NCBI GenBank assembly: GCA_002898015.1
Contig: BDTM01000025.1
Coordinates: 1 to 62,443, forward strand
Direction of reading: 5' to 3'
Length of the DNA: 62,443 bases
DNA from: a bacterium BMS3Bbin03
Lineage (GTDB): Bacteria > Zhuqueibacterota > JdFR-76 > BMS3Abin05
Every line of letters starts with the position of its first letter. Within the stretch, counting starts at the first letter, position 1. The notes under the pieces are model-generated. The model was given only the letters and a program-made list of their open reading frames with translations, did no database searches and was not told the DNA's origin. The translations under genes were made by a program, and so were the position numbers. Below, in pieces: positions 16,660 through 24,718 of this stretch.

Positions 16660-17418
16660 TCAAATTAAGCTTTCATCAAGACTGCCGTCGGGCAGCATCC
16701 AATCCTGATGATAAGTGCCGCTCGCTTCTTTCTGATATCGAATGCAGCTTTCCCAATCGCCCTTGCAGTATAATTCAATCCATTTTCTTTGCAAACGTCC
16801 TTTTTCAAAATACCATTTCATCGGGCACATTGTCGCCCACTTGCAATCGCGGAAAAGAATTTCTAATTTGTGATACTTTTTCATCGTCTCCTGTTTGTAA
16901 GACGGATTGTATATCAAAGAGGCCGGATGCGGCAATGGAAATGTTTTCTGATCATTAGAGTAAATCAGCTTGCCGTAAACAGCCTGAAAGTCTGTGTGTG
17001 CTAAAGGTGGATCTGCGGCATATTTTGTCAAGATATATCGTGTCGCATAGTATCCCAATGGAACAATAATGTCAGGCAACAACATGTTTATTTCCTCATC
17101 TAAAACCGGGCTGCAGGCCTCAATCTCATCCTGTTTCGGCTTTCGGTTTTTGGGGAGCACGCATTTGATCAGATTTGTCATGTAAAGCGAGTTTCTTTCG
17201 ATTCCGGCCGACTGCAAAAGCTCGTCCAGGATTTTACCCGAGGGCCCGATGAACATTTTCCCTTCCCGGTCCTCATTCTGTCCCGGCGACAATGCCACAA
17301 GCATCAGACGGGCATTCAACTCGCCTTCACCGTACAAGGCATTTTGTCTTGTATTGGATAATCCGCAGCGATTACATCTTGTAATCTGCTCGTTTAATTT
17401 TTCGATTTCAATTTGAAT
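16660..17418 (-). CDS. Family 4-type [4Fe-4S] uracil-DNA glycosylase, probable AUU start
   Basis: Removes uracil from DNA. Recognisable blocks: LVALSPGQNEDREGKMFIGP, GKILDELLQSAGI, YMTNLIKC, IIVPLG and PLPHPASLIYNP. The first ATG/GTG/TTG in frame is TTG at 17337, but the homologous frame continues upstream to an ATT at 17418, adding an N-terminus containing C15-N-R-C18. With C86 and C102 (16 apart) this gives the four cluster ligands at family 4 spacing. The ATT overlaps the TAA of the upstream gene (TAATT), exactly where a TAATG junction would sit, with GGAAAAG upstream. So the start is either a natural AUU codon or a recent ATG-to-ATT mutation. There is a C-terminal extension of about 50 residues. 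Confidence 0.8.
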   Translation of the reverse strand: MQIEIEKLNEQITRCNRCGLSNTRQNALYGEGELNARLMLVALSPGQNEDREGKMFIGPSGKILDELLQSAGIERNSLYMTNLIKCVLPKNRKPKQDEIEACSPVLDEEINMLLPDIIVPLGYYATRYILTKYAADPPLAHTDFQAVYGKLIYSNDQKTFPLPHPASLIYNPSYKQETMKKYHKLEILFRDCKWATMCPMKWYFEKGRLQRKWIELYCKGDWESCIRYQKEASGTYHQDWMLPDGSLDESLI

Positions 17419-17720
17419 TACATCGTTCTTTTCCAGGCTGCCTGCTCCATTGCCATAAAGGCCTGTACTTCTTGCTGATTCATCGTTGTTATTTCATATT
17501 CGACTTTCAAACCCAGTTTTTCCAAAGGGAATTGCACACTGCTGATCAGTTGATCCGCTATAGGAATGTTTGGAAAAGGAAATGCAAAAATAATCGTTGC
17601 ATTATCATTCTCCACCTCGATATCTTTGACGATGCCAAGGTCTACAAGATTTCTATCAATGGCCGGATGCATAACCTGCGAAGCGATTTTAAGTGCATCA
17701 TCCTTTGTTACCTGAGACAT
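17418..17720 (-). CDS. MIP18-family (DUF59/PF01883) iron-sulfur assembly protein
   Basis: 100 residues: DDALKIASQVMHPAIDRNLVDLGIVKDIEVENDNATIIFAFPFPNIPIADQLISSVQFPL. This is the small alpha/beta domain shared by SufT, PaaD and MIP18, which helps insert iron-sulfur clusters. The conserved Cys of some members is not evident. AGGAGG sits 6 bases before the ATG. The gene is immediately upstream of, and overlaps, the Fe-S UDG, a sensible functional pairing. The C-terminal MNQQEVQAFMAMEQAAWKRTM is not part of the conserved domain. Confidence 0.8.
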   Translation of the reverse strand: MSQVTKDDALKIASQVMHPAIDRNLVDLGIVKDIEVENDNATIIFAFPFPNIPIADQLISSVQFPLEKLGLKVEYEITTMNQQEVQAFMAMEQAAWKRTM

Positions 17721-17780
17721 TTTTATCCTCCTGAAATTTTATGTGAAAAAGCGCAAATTGTTTTCATTACCAAGAAAAAT

Positions 17781-18596
17781 TTACGACGCTCCGGTTTTAT
17801 TTATTTTACGCCAGCCTCTTAACCAAACGACAAGACTGGTAAGAAAGAGAATTAAAAGTAAAATTTCATTTACGTTAAAAACGAGAGGACCGATATGGCC
17901 AATAATTTGCGGCGATTCATAATAACGAAACTGATCGACAATAAATCGATCAATGGAGTAATAAATCAAAACGAGCCAGAGCGTGTAGCCGTTAAACTTG
18001 TGCCATTTCTCCATCCATAAGATGAGAGCAAACCCAAGAAATCCCAGAGCAGATGCAAAGAGCTGGGTGGGATAAAGCGGCGTGTTGGGGAAAATTGATC
18101 CGGCAACACCTTGCGGGGGAAAGATGATTCCCAAAAAACTGTGGGTGGGCTTTCCAAAGCAGCAGCCATTCAAAAAACATCCGCCAACACGCTGAATGCC
18201 TGCTCCTAAAAGAAAACTGGGCGCCATCACGTCGCCCAGTTTCACAAAGTCAACCTTTTTTCGCCATGCAAATAACGCGGCTCCAATTATGGCTAAAAGA
18301 ACGCCGCCCATCATGGACATACCGGCGATGCCAAAGTAACCGCTGTGATAGGGATTAATGGTATCGAGCCAGTGACCGCGAAATTCTTCCAGATGAAAAA
18401 CAATGTACCATAAACGGCTGCCAATGAGTGCGAATAGTAAAATAATAACGGAAAAGTCGATGATATTGTTTTTTGTCATGCCAAAGCGAGGCGCTCGTTT
18501 AACGGCGACATAGATTCCCACGAGCGTCGTGGCGGCAAATGCAACGCCCCAGCTTCGCAATTCAAACAGACCAAATTTTATTAAAACAGGATGCAT
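17781..18596 (-). CDS. Prolipoprotein diacylglyceryl transferase family protein (Lgt-like)
   Basis: 271 residues with about seven membrane helices. MHPVLIKFGLFELRSWGV is the usual Lgt N-terminus. It is followed by IGSRLWYIVFH, GMSMMGGVLLAI and GAGIQRVGGCFLNGCCFGKPT, the Arg/Asn active-site block in the variant with paired cysteines. The late IDRFIVDQFRYYE holds the conserved Arg. The histidine of the classical SFHGG loop is methionine here. I prefer the ATG at 18596 (AAGGTGAG upstream) over a GTG three codons earlier. Upstream, the same reading frame contains the end of a broken peptide deformylase. Confidence 0.82.
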   Translation of the reverse strand: MHPVLIKFGLFELRSWGVAFAATTLVGIYVAVKRAPRFGMTKNNIIDFSVIILLFALIGSRLWYIVFHLEEFRGHWLDTINPYHSGYFGIAGMSMMGGVLLAIIGAALFAWRKKVDFVKLGDVMAPSFLLGAGIQRVGGCFLNGCCFGKPTHSFLGIIFPPQGVAGSIFPNTPLYPTQLFASALGFLGFALILWMEKWHKFNGYTLWLVLIYYSIDRFIVDQFRYYESPQIIGHIGPLVFNVNEILLLILFLTSLVVWLRGWRKINKTGAS

Positions 18597-18632
18597 AATT
18601 CTCACCTTGATTTCAAAAGATCGCTCTACTTG

Positions 18633-18968
18633 TCAGATTTCGCAGGGAAGACTGAGACATCCCTCATAGTCGGAAGCCAGACCCTGTGTCCATGAAATGA
18701 CAGGATTAATGAACTCATATATCCACTCGTCCCGTCTTACGGTGATCAATTGCAAAGAAATGCCAATTTGTGGCGCCGCCAGCCCAATCCCGTTGTAACG
18801 ATCCATTGCGGCTTTCATTTGTAGAAAGTATCGTCTGATTCTGTCATCGATATTGGTGATCTCCTGCGCCGTTTCAAGCAAGATGGAATCAGGATATTTT
18901 AAAATTGCGGGTACTTCAACCTGAGTGAATTGCTGCGTGCCGTCCATTTTATCATCTCCATCGATCAT
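18633..18968 (-). pseudogene. Truncated peptide deformylase lacking the HExxH motif
   Basis: 111 residues with two of three deformylase motifs: GIGLAAPQIG (motif 1) and EGCLSLP (motif 2, metal-binding Cys). The frame ends at TGA three residues later, before the HExDH zinc/iron site, so it cannot be catalytic as it stands. Translating past the TGA gives QVERSFEIKV, which still aligns with the family (G-[ED]-VERP...), with the TGA at the usual glycine: a GGA-to-TGA change fits. The remainder is then replaced by the lgt gene in the same frame, so the 3' part was deleted. The start overlaps the FmdB-like gene by four bases. Confidence 0.78.
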
Positions 18969-19162
18969 GAACGAACTTTTGTATTTGTATAGTACGTTTG
19001 ATAAAATCCTGTTCCTTTAAAAATTGGGCCGCCGCCTTTGCCGATCGAACGTACCAAGTGGCCGCCGCATACGGGACATCGCTCCAACGGCTTGTCCTTC
19101 ATCTGCTGGAAGGCCTCGAGTTCACAGCCACATTCCCGGCATTGATATTTATATGTGGGCAT
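18965..19162 (-). CDS. FmdB-family zinc-ribbon protein
   Basis: 65 residues: MPTYKYQCRECGCELEAFQQ, then KPLERCPVCGGHLVRSIGKGGGPIFKGTGFYQTYY. The two CxxC pairs form a zinc ribbon and the GGP-FKGTGFY ending is the FmdB signature. FmdB was first noted as a regulator of formamidase/amidase genes, but its biochemical role is unsettled. It sits between the DUF5320-type gene and the broken deformylase. There is no strong ribosome binding site. Confidence 0.85.
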   Translation of the reverse strand: MPTYKYQCRECGCELEAFQQMKDKPLERCPVCGGHLVRSIGKGGGPIFKGTGFYQTYYTNTKVRS

Positions 19163-19285
19163 TATGATTTAATTCTCCATTTTTGAAAATAAGACGTTGC
19201 CTCCATGTATTATGGAAGCAACGCCTGTCTTTCATCCCTGTTTCGTCCCGGAATTCATCTGCTGTTTTTTGCAGAAAATCTGCAA

Positions 19286-19675
19286 TTACTCAGACTTTTC
19301 CGTTTGTGTTTCCAGGTTGTCAATTTGCTTGCGGATATCATCAAGAGCGTTCTCGAAATACTCCGCTTGCTTTTTTAGGATATCAACTTCCTGTTCTTTG
19401 CTGATGTACGGTGCATGCGCATAGCCGGCACCGACATAAGGTGGAGCATAAGGCGTATTTACAGGATAACCTGCTGCTGCTCGCTGCCAGCCGGTTAATC
19501 CTGTTGCATAGTACCGGTTGCGGTGGCCATGCCCGCCTCTGCCGAAGCCATAGCCGTAACCGCGGCCTCCGTACGGATTCATATAACCGGGCATACCATA
19601 TCCTGCGCAATAACCGGCACCACGGCCTGTCATGGGTCCCATTCCGGCGGGACCTGTACCATTTCCGAAAGGCAT
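19286..19675 (-). CDS. DUF5320-type Gly/Tyr-rich protein
   Basis: 129 residues: MPFGNGTGPAGMGPMTGRGAG, a glycine/tyrosine/arginine-rich middle with repeated GYG/GRGG units, and a C-terminal coiled-coil (ISKEQEVDILKKQAEYFENALDDIRKQIDNLET). The 'P-GNGTGPAGxGPMTGR' opening is the hallmark of DUF5320 proteins, which commonly neighbour NifX-like and Mrp/NBP35-type genes in anaerobes. The function is unknown. AAAAGGAGG precedes the ATG. The next genes upstream are a ferredoxin with a similarly Gly-rich tail and a NifX-like protein, so the three are likely one operon. Confidence 0.8.
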   Translation of the reverse strand: MPFGNGTGPAGMGPMTGRGAGYCAGYGMPGYMNPYGGRGYGYGFGRGGHGHRNRYYATGLTGWQRAAAGYPVNTPYAPPYVGAGYAHAPYISKEQEVDILKKQAEYFENALDDIRKQIDNLETQTEKSE

Positions 19676-19734
19676 TTTGAACCTCCTTTTTTGATTTAAT
19701 TAAGTCGCGTTTATTTAATACCAGTTAGCTGTTT

Positions 19735-20163
19735 TTACCAACCGAAGCGTCTTCCTCTGCCGCCGCCACCTCTTCCCATTCCAAGACCTTGTCCAAATCC
19801 TCCGCTGCCGCCACCACCGCCACGGCGCATTCCTTGTCCCTGGCCAAAGGAGGAATTGGGCCGTGGATTTATTGGAATATTTTTTTGTCTGCCGGCAAAG
19901 GCCGGGTTTTCGCGAAACGAGTGTTCGGCAGCTCTATTAAAACCCGAATTTTCTTTTTGTGATTCAAATCCGGACTGTGCTTCAACAGGTTCCTGTACAA
20001 TACCTATTGCTCCTTCGGGACAAGCGCTGATACATTTGTTGCATAGTCTGCACAATGATTGTTCGATTTTTGCCTTTGTCCCGATAAAAACGATCGCATT
20101 AAAAGGACACGCTTCTGCACAATCCCCACATCCTGTACATTTTGTTGCATCTACCTCCAACAT
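19735..20163 (-). CDS. 2[4Fe-4S] ferredoxin with a Gly/Arg-rich C-terminal tail
   Basis: 142 residues. The first 55 are a clostridial-type ferredoxin with C-TGC-GDC-AEACP and C-RLC-NKC-ISACP motifs, enough for two [4Fe-4S] clusters. After a Gln/Asn-rich linker the last about 35 residues are almost all Gly, Arg, Met and Phe (GQGMRRGGGGGSGGFGQG and similar). The tail resembles the GRGGHG stretch of the next gene, hinting at a shared partner or surface. CAGGAG precedes the ATG. Probable role: electron donor for an enzyme linked to the NifX/DUF5320 cluster. Confidence 0.85.
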   Translation of the reverse strand: MLEVDATKCTGCGDCAEACPFNAIVFIGTKAKIEQSLCRLCNKCISACPEGAIGIVQEPVEAQSGFESQKENSGFNRAAEHSFRENPAFAGRQKNIPINPRPNSSFGQGQGMRRGGGGGSGGFGQGLGMGRGGGGRGRRFGW

Positions 20164-20178
20164 GATGAACTCCTGATT

Positions 20179-20568
20179 TTAATAATTTAAATATGTGTAT
20201 CTACCGCGACGGTGACGACGACGACGATTTTTACATCCCGGCATTGCAAATTCAGATTCAATGTCTCGGCCGGCAATAAATGCCTGCATCACCGAAGAAA
20301 TATCACCGCAGATAAAAGATAATACTTTTATCCCTGCATCTTCAATTCGGCTTTTAATCTCTTCTGTAATTGCACCACAGATCAGGGTTTTGGCGCCGGA
20401 TCGAACGAGCGCATGTATTTTTTGAAAAGGCACATTAAAACCAATCATTTCTTCCCGGCGGCTGATTTCGCTTTTGTCGTTCAATTCAAAGATTAAAAGC
20501 TTTTGTGCCGTATCAAAAACCGGTGATATACGATTTTGCCAACAAGTTATTGCGATTATTCTTTTCAT
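20179..20568 (-). CDS. NifX-like (DIMCBS) protein with a basic C-terminal tail
   Basis: About 129 residues. MKRIIAITCWQNRISPVFDTAQKLLIFELND, then ALVRSGAKTLICGAITEEIKSRIEDAGIKVLSFICG fits the NifX/NifB-C domain. The tail KNRRRRHRRGRYTYLNY is strongly basic and not part of the family. The ATG at 20568 is chosen because the domain starts there; an upstream ATG would add 15 residues not seen in homologues. It is first in the run ferredoxin - DUF5320 - FmdB. The preceding 237 bp, downstream of the sigma-54 activator gene, contain a possible sigma-54 promoter. Confidence 0.78.
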   Translation of the reverse strand: MKRIIAITCWQNRISPVFDTAQKLLIFELNDKSEISRREEMIGFNVPFQKIHALVRSGAKTLICGAITEEIKSRIEDAGIKVLSFICGDISSVMQAFIAGRDIESEFAMPGCKNRRRRHRRGRYTYLNY

Positions 20569-20687
20569 TTCACATTTTAATGGACAATAAGTATGCCAGG
20601 CAATATAGCGCAAGTGTAATTATTTGAAATTATAAGTATTAGGGTATGCTGATATTGAAATACGGATTAGGATATGTTATTTGTCAA

Positions 20688-20703
20688 AGCATTATTGCAA
20701 CCA
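20688..20703 (-). promoter_or_regulatory. Possible sigma-54 (-24/-12) promoter for the NifX-ferredoxin-DUF5320 run
   Basis: On the minus strand the sequence TGGTTGCAATAATGCT has the GG-N10-GC core of a sigma-54 promoter, about 120 bases before the NifX-like start codon. Only the TGG and TGCT parts match the fuller consensus, so chance is possible. It is supported mainly by the sigma-54 activator gene directly upstream. A palindrome (GCATATAATTGCAATTATGC, 20712-20731) lies just beyond and might bind a regulator. Confidence 0.3.
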
Positions 20704-20805
20704 TAAAAACAGCATATAATTGCAATTATGCAACGATAGGTTTTTAATAAAAGCAATGTGCGTGGAGTGCTGCATATATCATGATTTCAGATTTTATTGT
20801 TGGCG

Positions 20806-22191
20806 TTATTGCAGTTTAGCTCTGTTGTTTAGCGATCTGCCGTCGACGTCAGGTAAGGTAATGCCCAGCTTTTTAATTTTCCTGAACAAAGTACTTTTGT
20901 GAATTCCCAATTCTTTGGCCGTTTTTGTACGGCTCCAGCTGTTCTTTTCCAGGAGATTTATAAGATATTGTGCTTCCAGGGTCTGCAAGTCAGAATTGGG
21001 AGAAGCATCGGCAAGCGGAAGGCCCTGGGGTTGTAACTCGGCAGGAAGGTGGTCGACCTGAATGATATTTCCACGGCATAAAACGAAGGCATGCTCGATA
21101 ATATTTTCAAGCTCACGTATGTTGCCTGGAAAATCATGCTGCATCAGCAGACGCAGGACATGCGGGGAAAGGTCCGTAATGTTTTTATTCTGAAAATGGT
21201 TGTATTTGGAAATGAAATGTTTTACAAGCAGCGGAATGTCTTCTTTTCTTTCCCGCAAAGGCGGAATGAGAATTTTAATGACATTGATTCGATAATATAA
21301 ATCCCGGCGAAAGAGTCCCCGGCTAACTAAATCGGCGAGGTTTTGATTTGAAGCTGCGATGATACGGACGTCCGCCTTGACACTTTCTGTGGCACCGAGC
21401 GGCTCGTATTCTTTTTCCTGCAAAACTCGCAACAACTTGGCTTGCAGCGCCGGCGAAATATCGCCGATTTCATCCAGAAAAAGTGTGCTGCCCTCGGCCA
21501 GGGCAAAGCGCCCTTTTTTGTCTTTTTTTGCATCTGTAAACGCGCCGGCTTTATAGCCAAACAATTCCGATTCTAAAAGTGTATCCGGCAGGGCGCTGCA
21601 GTTCAATGCAATCATTTTTTTGCTCTTGCGCTTGCTCAACTGATGGATGACGCGTGCGAAAAGTTCTTTTCCTGTGCCGCTTTCTCCCTCGATGAGGACT
21701 GTACTGTCGCTTTCTGCAATTTGAGGGAGGATATTGAAAATCTTTTGCATTTGACTGTTCTTGCTGATAATATCTGCAAAAGAATATTTTTCCATCAGCT
21801 TTTTGCGCAACTCTTCTACTGTACTCAGATCGCGAAAAGATTCCACTCCGCCGATAATTTTACCGTCCTCATCGCGCAAGAGCGCTGTGGAAATGCTGAT
21901 GGGCACTTTTTCTCCTTCGGAATTGACAATGTAGATGGTCTGGCAAACGACGGGCTGGCCGCTGTTCATGGTCTGCTGCAGCACGCACCCAGATTCACAA
22001 ATGTTGGCGCGGAAAACATCGCTGCAGCGCTGGCCTATAGCTTCTTTGCGCTCAATACCGGTAATGTCTTCGGCTGCTTTATTAAACGAGGTAATTCGCC
22101 ACTTTTTATCTACCGTAAAAACACCATCGGTAATGCTGTCAAGAATAATTGATGTGAACTGATCGATGATTTTCGTTTTCTCTTCTGCCAT
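20806..22191 (-). CDS. Sigma-54-dependent Fis-family activator with PAS sensor domain
   Basis: 461 residues. A PAS domain spans about 8-125 with a cysteine set (C56, C65, C69, C83) that could bind a cofactor or sense redox. The AAA+ domain spans about 137-375, with Walker A GESGTGKE at 169-176, the sigma-54 contact loop as GAFTDA (216-221; consensus GAFTGA) and R-finger region FRRDLYYRINVI. A Fis-type helix-turn-helix lies at about 420-450 (NSWSRTKTAKELGIHKSTLFRKIKKLGI). It has no receiver domain, so it is controlled by its PAS input. It precedes the NifX/ferredoxin/DUF5320 genes on the same strand and probably activates them. Confidence 0.92.
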   Translation of the reverse strand: MAEEKTKIIDQFTSIILDSITDGVFTVDKKWRITSFNKAAEDITGIERKEAIGQRCSDVFRANICESGCVLQQTMNSGQPVVCQTIYIVNSEGEKVPISISTALLRDEDGKIIGGVESFRDLSTVEELRKKLMEKYSFADIISKNSQMQKIFNILPQIAESDSTVLIEGESGTGKELFARVIHQLSKRKSKKMIALNCSALPDTLLESELFGYKAGAFTDAKKDKKGRFALAEGSTLFLDEIGDISPALQAKLLRVLQEKEYEPLGATESVKADVRIIAASNQNLADLVSRGLFRRDLYYRINVIKILIPPLRERKEDIPLLVKHFISKYNHFQNKNITDLSPHVLRLLMQHDFPGNIRELENIIEHAFVLCRGNIIQVDHLPAELQPQGLPLADASPNSDLQTLEAQYLINLLEKNSWSRTKTAKELGIHKSTLFRKIKKLGITLPDVDGRSLNNRAKLQ

Positions 22192-22481
22192 GAGTCTATA
22201 GTATTACAAGTTATTTCTTTGTTTTTTTGGCAAGATACTGGTTGACGTCATTCCGGACTTGTGAAAACGGTCAATCTGTTTTGTTCGCCAACAAAAATTT
22301 ACAACAACTTTATGAAAAGTGCAAAGAACTTTTCATTGTGAGATTTGGAGATTGTCAAAATTATCAAAGATTCAATTTATACCTAAATATCTAAAGTAAA
22401 AAAAGGTGAAAGGTGTTTTAAATTATTGTATATTATATTTGTTAAGAAGACAATAAAACAATAATAAGGAGCACCTTTCAA

Positions 22482-22954
22482 GTGAAGAAAAGAAATAGAG
22501 TAAAAGCGATCAAAACTGCTAATTCGTGCAGACAGAGGGTATTTTGATGGTAAGCTGATAAAAGTGATCGAATCCTATCGCAACATTCAGTATCTTATAA
22601 AAGTGAGAATGCGTAATTTAAATGATTTACTCAGACGACAGGATTGGGAAAAAATCCCAGGGATGCCGGATTGGGAGATAACCGAATTTTATTATCAGGC
22701 AAAGCGCTGCGATAGAACGCGTCGCTTTGTTGCTGTGAGGAAATTTAAGGGTATGCTTGAAACGGATTCCATGTTTCCCATATAAAAGTGTCTGGATGTG
22801 CAAGCTGATAGATAAGAAGGCCTGGCATCAGGAACACTTGAGTTTTCGCCTATGGTTCATTCAGTTAGTCGGTAGGTTCACAAGTTCGGGCAGAGTGCGT
22901 TTATTTAAAGATGTACAGTTCCTACTATTACAAGAGTTGGTAGTCGAAAATTGA
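22482..22954 (+). pseudogene. IS1380-like transposase remnant, internally deleted and frameshifted
   Basis: A start-like segment (GTG AAG AAA AGA AAT..., with AAGGAG upstream) runs for about 14 codons. It then jumps, in another frame, to LLIRADRGYFDGKLIKVIES and IQYLIKVRMRNLNDLLRRQ, the conserved DDE-region block of IS1380-family transposases, and on to RRFVAVRKFK. After a stop and frame change, a C-terminal block FRLWFIQLVGRFTSSGRVRLF follows. The whole is under 500 bp against about 1.3 kb for an intact gene, so most of the catalytic core is deleted. Terminal inverted repeats could not be fixed. Confidence 0.65.
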
Positions 22955-23527
22955 TGAACAGATCGACACAATTACATTTGCGCAGCCGTTCTTAATAAAA
23001 ATAGGTTCATCGCGAAAATGCTTACATTTTGATTCATTCAATCATTTTTCAAAAGTGATTTGAATGGAAATAAAATTAGGTTCATCCGAAAAATGCGTAT
23101 TTTTGTTTACTAAGGGAAATACCCATATTGTTGAATCAAAAACTCAAAATAAAGTCTATTCTTGCAAATTGTTTTTTAAAAATACCATTGCCGTCCCGAC
23201 GGGTCGGGAAAAACAATCTAATAAGCTACTGTACCTAAAGAGTATATGCCATCACTTCGCTCTTTGCAATAACAGTTTATGAAAGGCTATCATTAAAAAT
23301 TACATTTCCTTTCTCTTTTTACACAGCCTGTAAAGAGCGCGGCAATTCAAATCAATCAAAAAGATTTTTCAAATATCTTTTTAGGTTGAAGCCAATCGGC
23401 ATTATTGCAAAAAAAACGTTGATTCCAATAAAATAATTGGTTAAATTTCGAGATAGTCGATTGCCGAAAAAGCCTTGCTTTTGATGAGGCGGTTTGATTC
23501 CGGTGAATCGGCGTCTGAAATGAGTGA
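22955..23527. other. Repeat-containing spacer without genes
   Basis: No gene is seen. It contains two copies of a dispersed repeat (22997-23063 and 23072-23105) sharing AGGTTCATC, also found at 58624-58684, and a compact palindrome TCCCGACGGGTCGGGA near 23193. The remainder is AT-rich. It lies between the transposase remnant and mltG and coincides with a change of base composition between the two halves of the window. Confidence 0.5.
22997..23063. repeat. Dispersed repeat, copy A
   Basis: Starts AAAATAGGTTCATCGCGAAA and continues through ATTTTGATTC and ATTTTTCAAAAGTGATTTGAAT. Copy B (23072-23105) repeats the first third. Copy C (58624-58684) repeats nearly all of it, minus an 8-base ATTCAATC insertion. 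Confidence 0.6.
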
Positions 23528-24718
23528 ATGAAACGGCAGGAACATTTGAGCGGACTCAAAGTAATACCACGTGAGTTCCGGGCATTTTTTGAAGGATTAC
23601 TTTTAGTTTCAGGGTTAATGGTTTTGGCAATAGTCGGATTTCTTATCGAGGGGATCGGGAAAATTTTCACTTGTTGGAAGAAGCTGATTTACCTGCTTGG
23701 CGTTCTGCTGCTTTTTGGGATTGCGGCCTGGTTTTATTGGGTGTTGTACATGCCCAACCCCGGGAATTCGGGCGAGTTCCGAACCGTATTCATTCCCAGA
23801 GGTGCATCTGCCAGGCAGGTGGCGGAACTGCTGGCAAAGGAAAAGATTGTTTTCAGCCCGGATCGATTCTTGTTGGCGGCCAAACTGTACAAAGCCCGCC
23901 GGGAGCTGAAGGCCGGGTTGTATCGTCTTCCGCTTGGAGAATCGAACGCAAAAGTCGTTCGGATTCTTCGCAAGGGAGAAGTGGCTGAAATTAAGGTATC
24001 ACTGCCGGAAGGGATTCGGGCTCGAAAAATGGCGAGTATTTTTCAGCGGAAAGTGGGTGTTGATTCTGCAAAATTCATGGCTTTGGTGAAAGACACGGCT
24101 TTTGTGCATGCACTGGGAATCGACGCAAACAGTCTGGCGGGGTACTTATTTCCGAACACTTATTTTTTCCCGTACGAAGCCGGTGCCAAAATTGTGATTC
24201 GAACGCTGGTGGATCACTTTCAAAAAGTCTTTAACGACACGCTGAAAAACCGTACGAAAGAAATGGGCTGGACGATCCACCAGGTCGTTACGCTGGCATC
24301 CATTATTGAAGGGGAAGCAAAAATCGACAGTGAGCGGGCGCTGATTTCAGCCGTTTATCATAATCGCCTGAAGAAGGGCATGCTGCTTCAGGCATCGCCG
24401 ACCATTCAATTCCTGATTCCAAATGGTCCCCGGCGCTTGCTGAACAAAGACCTTGAGATTGATTCTCCGTACAATACGTACAGGCACCCCGGACTTCCAC
24501 CAGGACCGATCAATAACCCCGGCCGAAAATCAATTCTGGCAGCCCTGTATCCGGCGAAAGTGGACTATTTGTACTTTGTCGCCAAGGGGGATGGATCTCA
24601 TGTTTTTACCACTACGCTGCGTGCCCATTTAATCGCCAAAAGAAATCTGGATCGTCTTCGTCGGGAATATTACCGAAAGCATCACAACAAATGGCCGGAA
24701 AGAGACTACAAACCGTAA
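23528..24718 (+). CDS. mltG: Endolytic murein transglycosylase MltG
   Basis: Cleaves nascent peptidoglycan strands at the inner membrane. 396 residues. LysM-like part ASARQVAELLAKEKIV and RRELKAGLYRLPLGES; catalytic core GYLFPNTYFFPYEA, then VTLASIIEGEAKIDSE with the catalytic Glu of the IxExEA motif, and SPYNTYRHPGLPPGPINNPGRKSI, YPAKVDYLYFVAKGDGSHVF, all diagnostic of YceG/MltG. The usual single anchor is at about 54-72 (LIYLLGVLLLFGIAAWFYW). A further hydrophobic segment at about 24-46 precedes it, so either the start is further in or this version has two helices. The stop overlaps the helicase start (TAATG). Confidence 0.93.
   Translation: MKRQEHLSGLKVIPREFRAFFEGLLLVSGLMVLAIVGFLIEGIGKIFTCWKKLIYLLGVLLLFGIAAWFYWVLYMPNPGNSGEFRTVFIPRGASARQVAELLAKEKIVFSPDRFLLAAKLYKARRELKAGLYRLPLGESNAKVVRILRKGEVAEIKVSLPEGIRARKMASIFQRKVGVDSAKFMALVKDTAFVHALGIDANSLAGYLFPNTYFFPYEAGAKIVIRTLVDHFQKVFNDTLKNRTKEMGWTIHQVVTLASIIEGEAKIDSERALISAVYHNRLKKGMLLQASPTIQFLIPNGPRRLLNKDLEIDSPYNTYRHPGLPPGPINNPGRKSILAALYPAKVDYLYFVAKGDGSHVFTTTLRAHLIAKRNLDRLRREYYRKHHNKWPERDYKP

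Noticed and set aside
17337..17440. Programmed frameshift fusing the MIP18-like protein to the UDG
   Set aside because: There is no classical slippery heptamer with a downstream structure, and the TAATT junction is better explained as an altered overlapping start codon.
18597..18640. TGA in the deformylase read as selenocysteine or recoded glycine
   Set aside because: The position is a glycine in the family rather than cysteine, other genes in the window end normally at TGA, and the HExxH part is deleted anyway.
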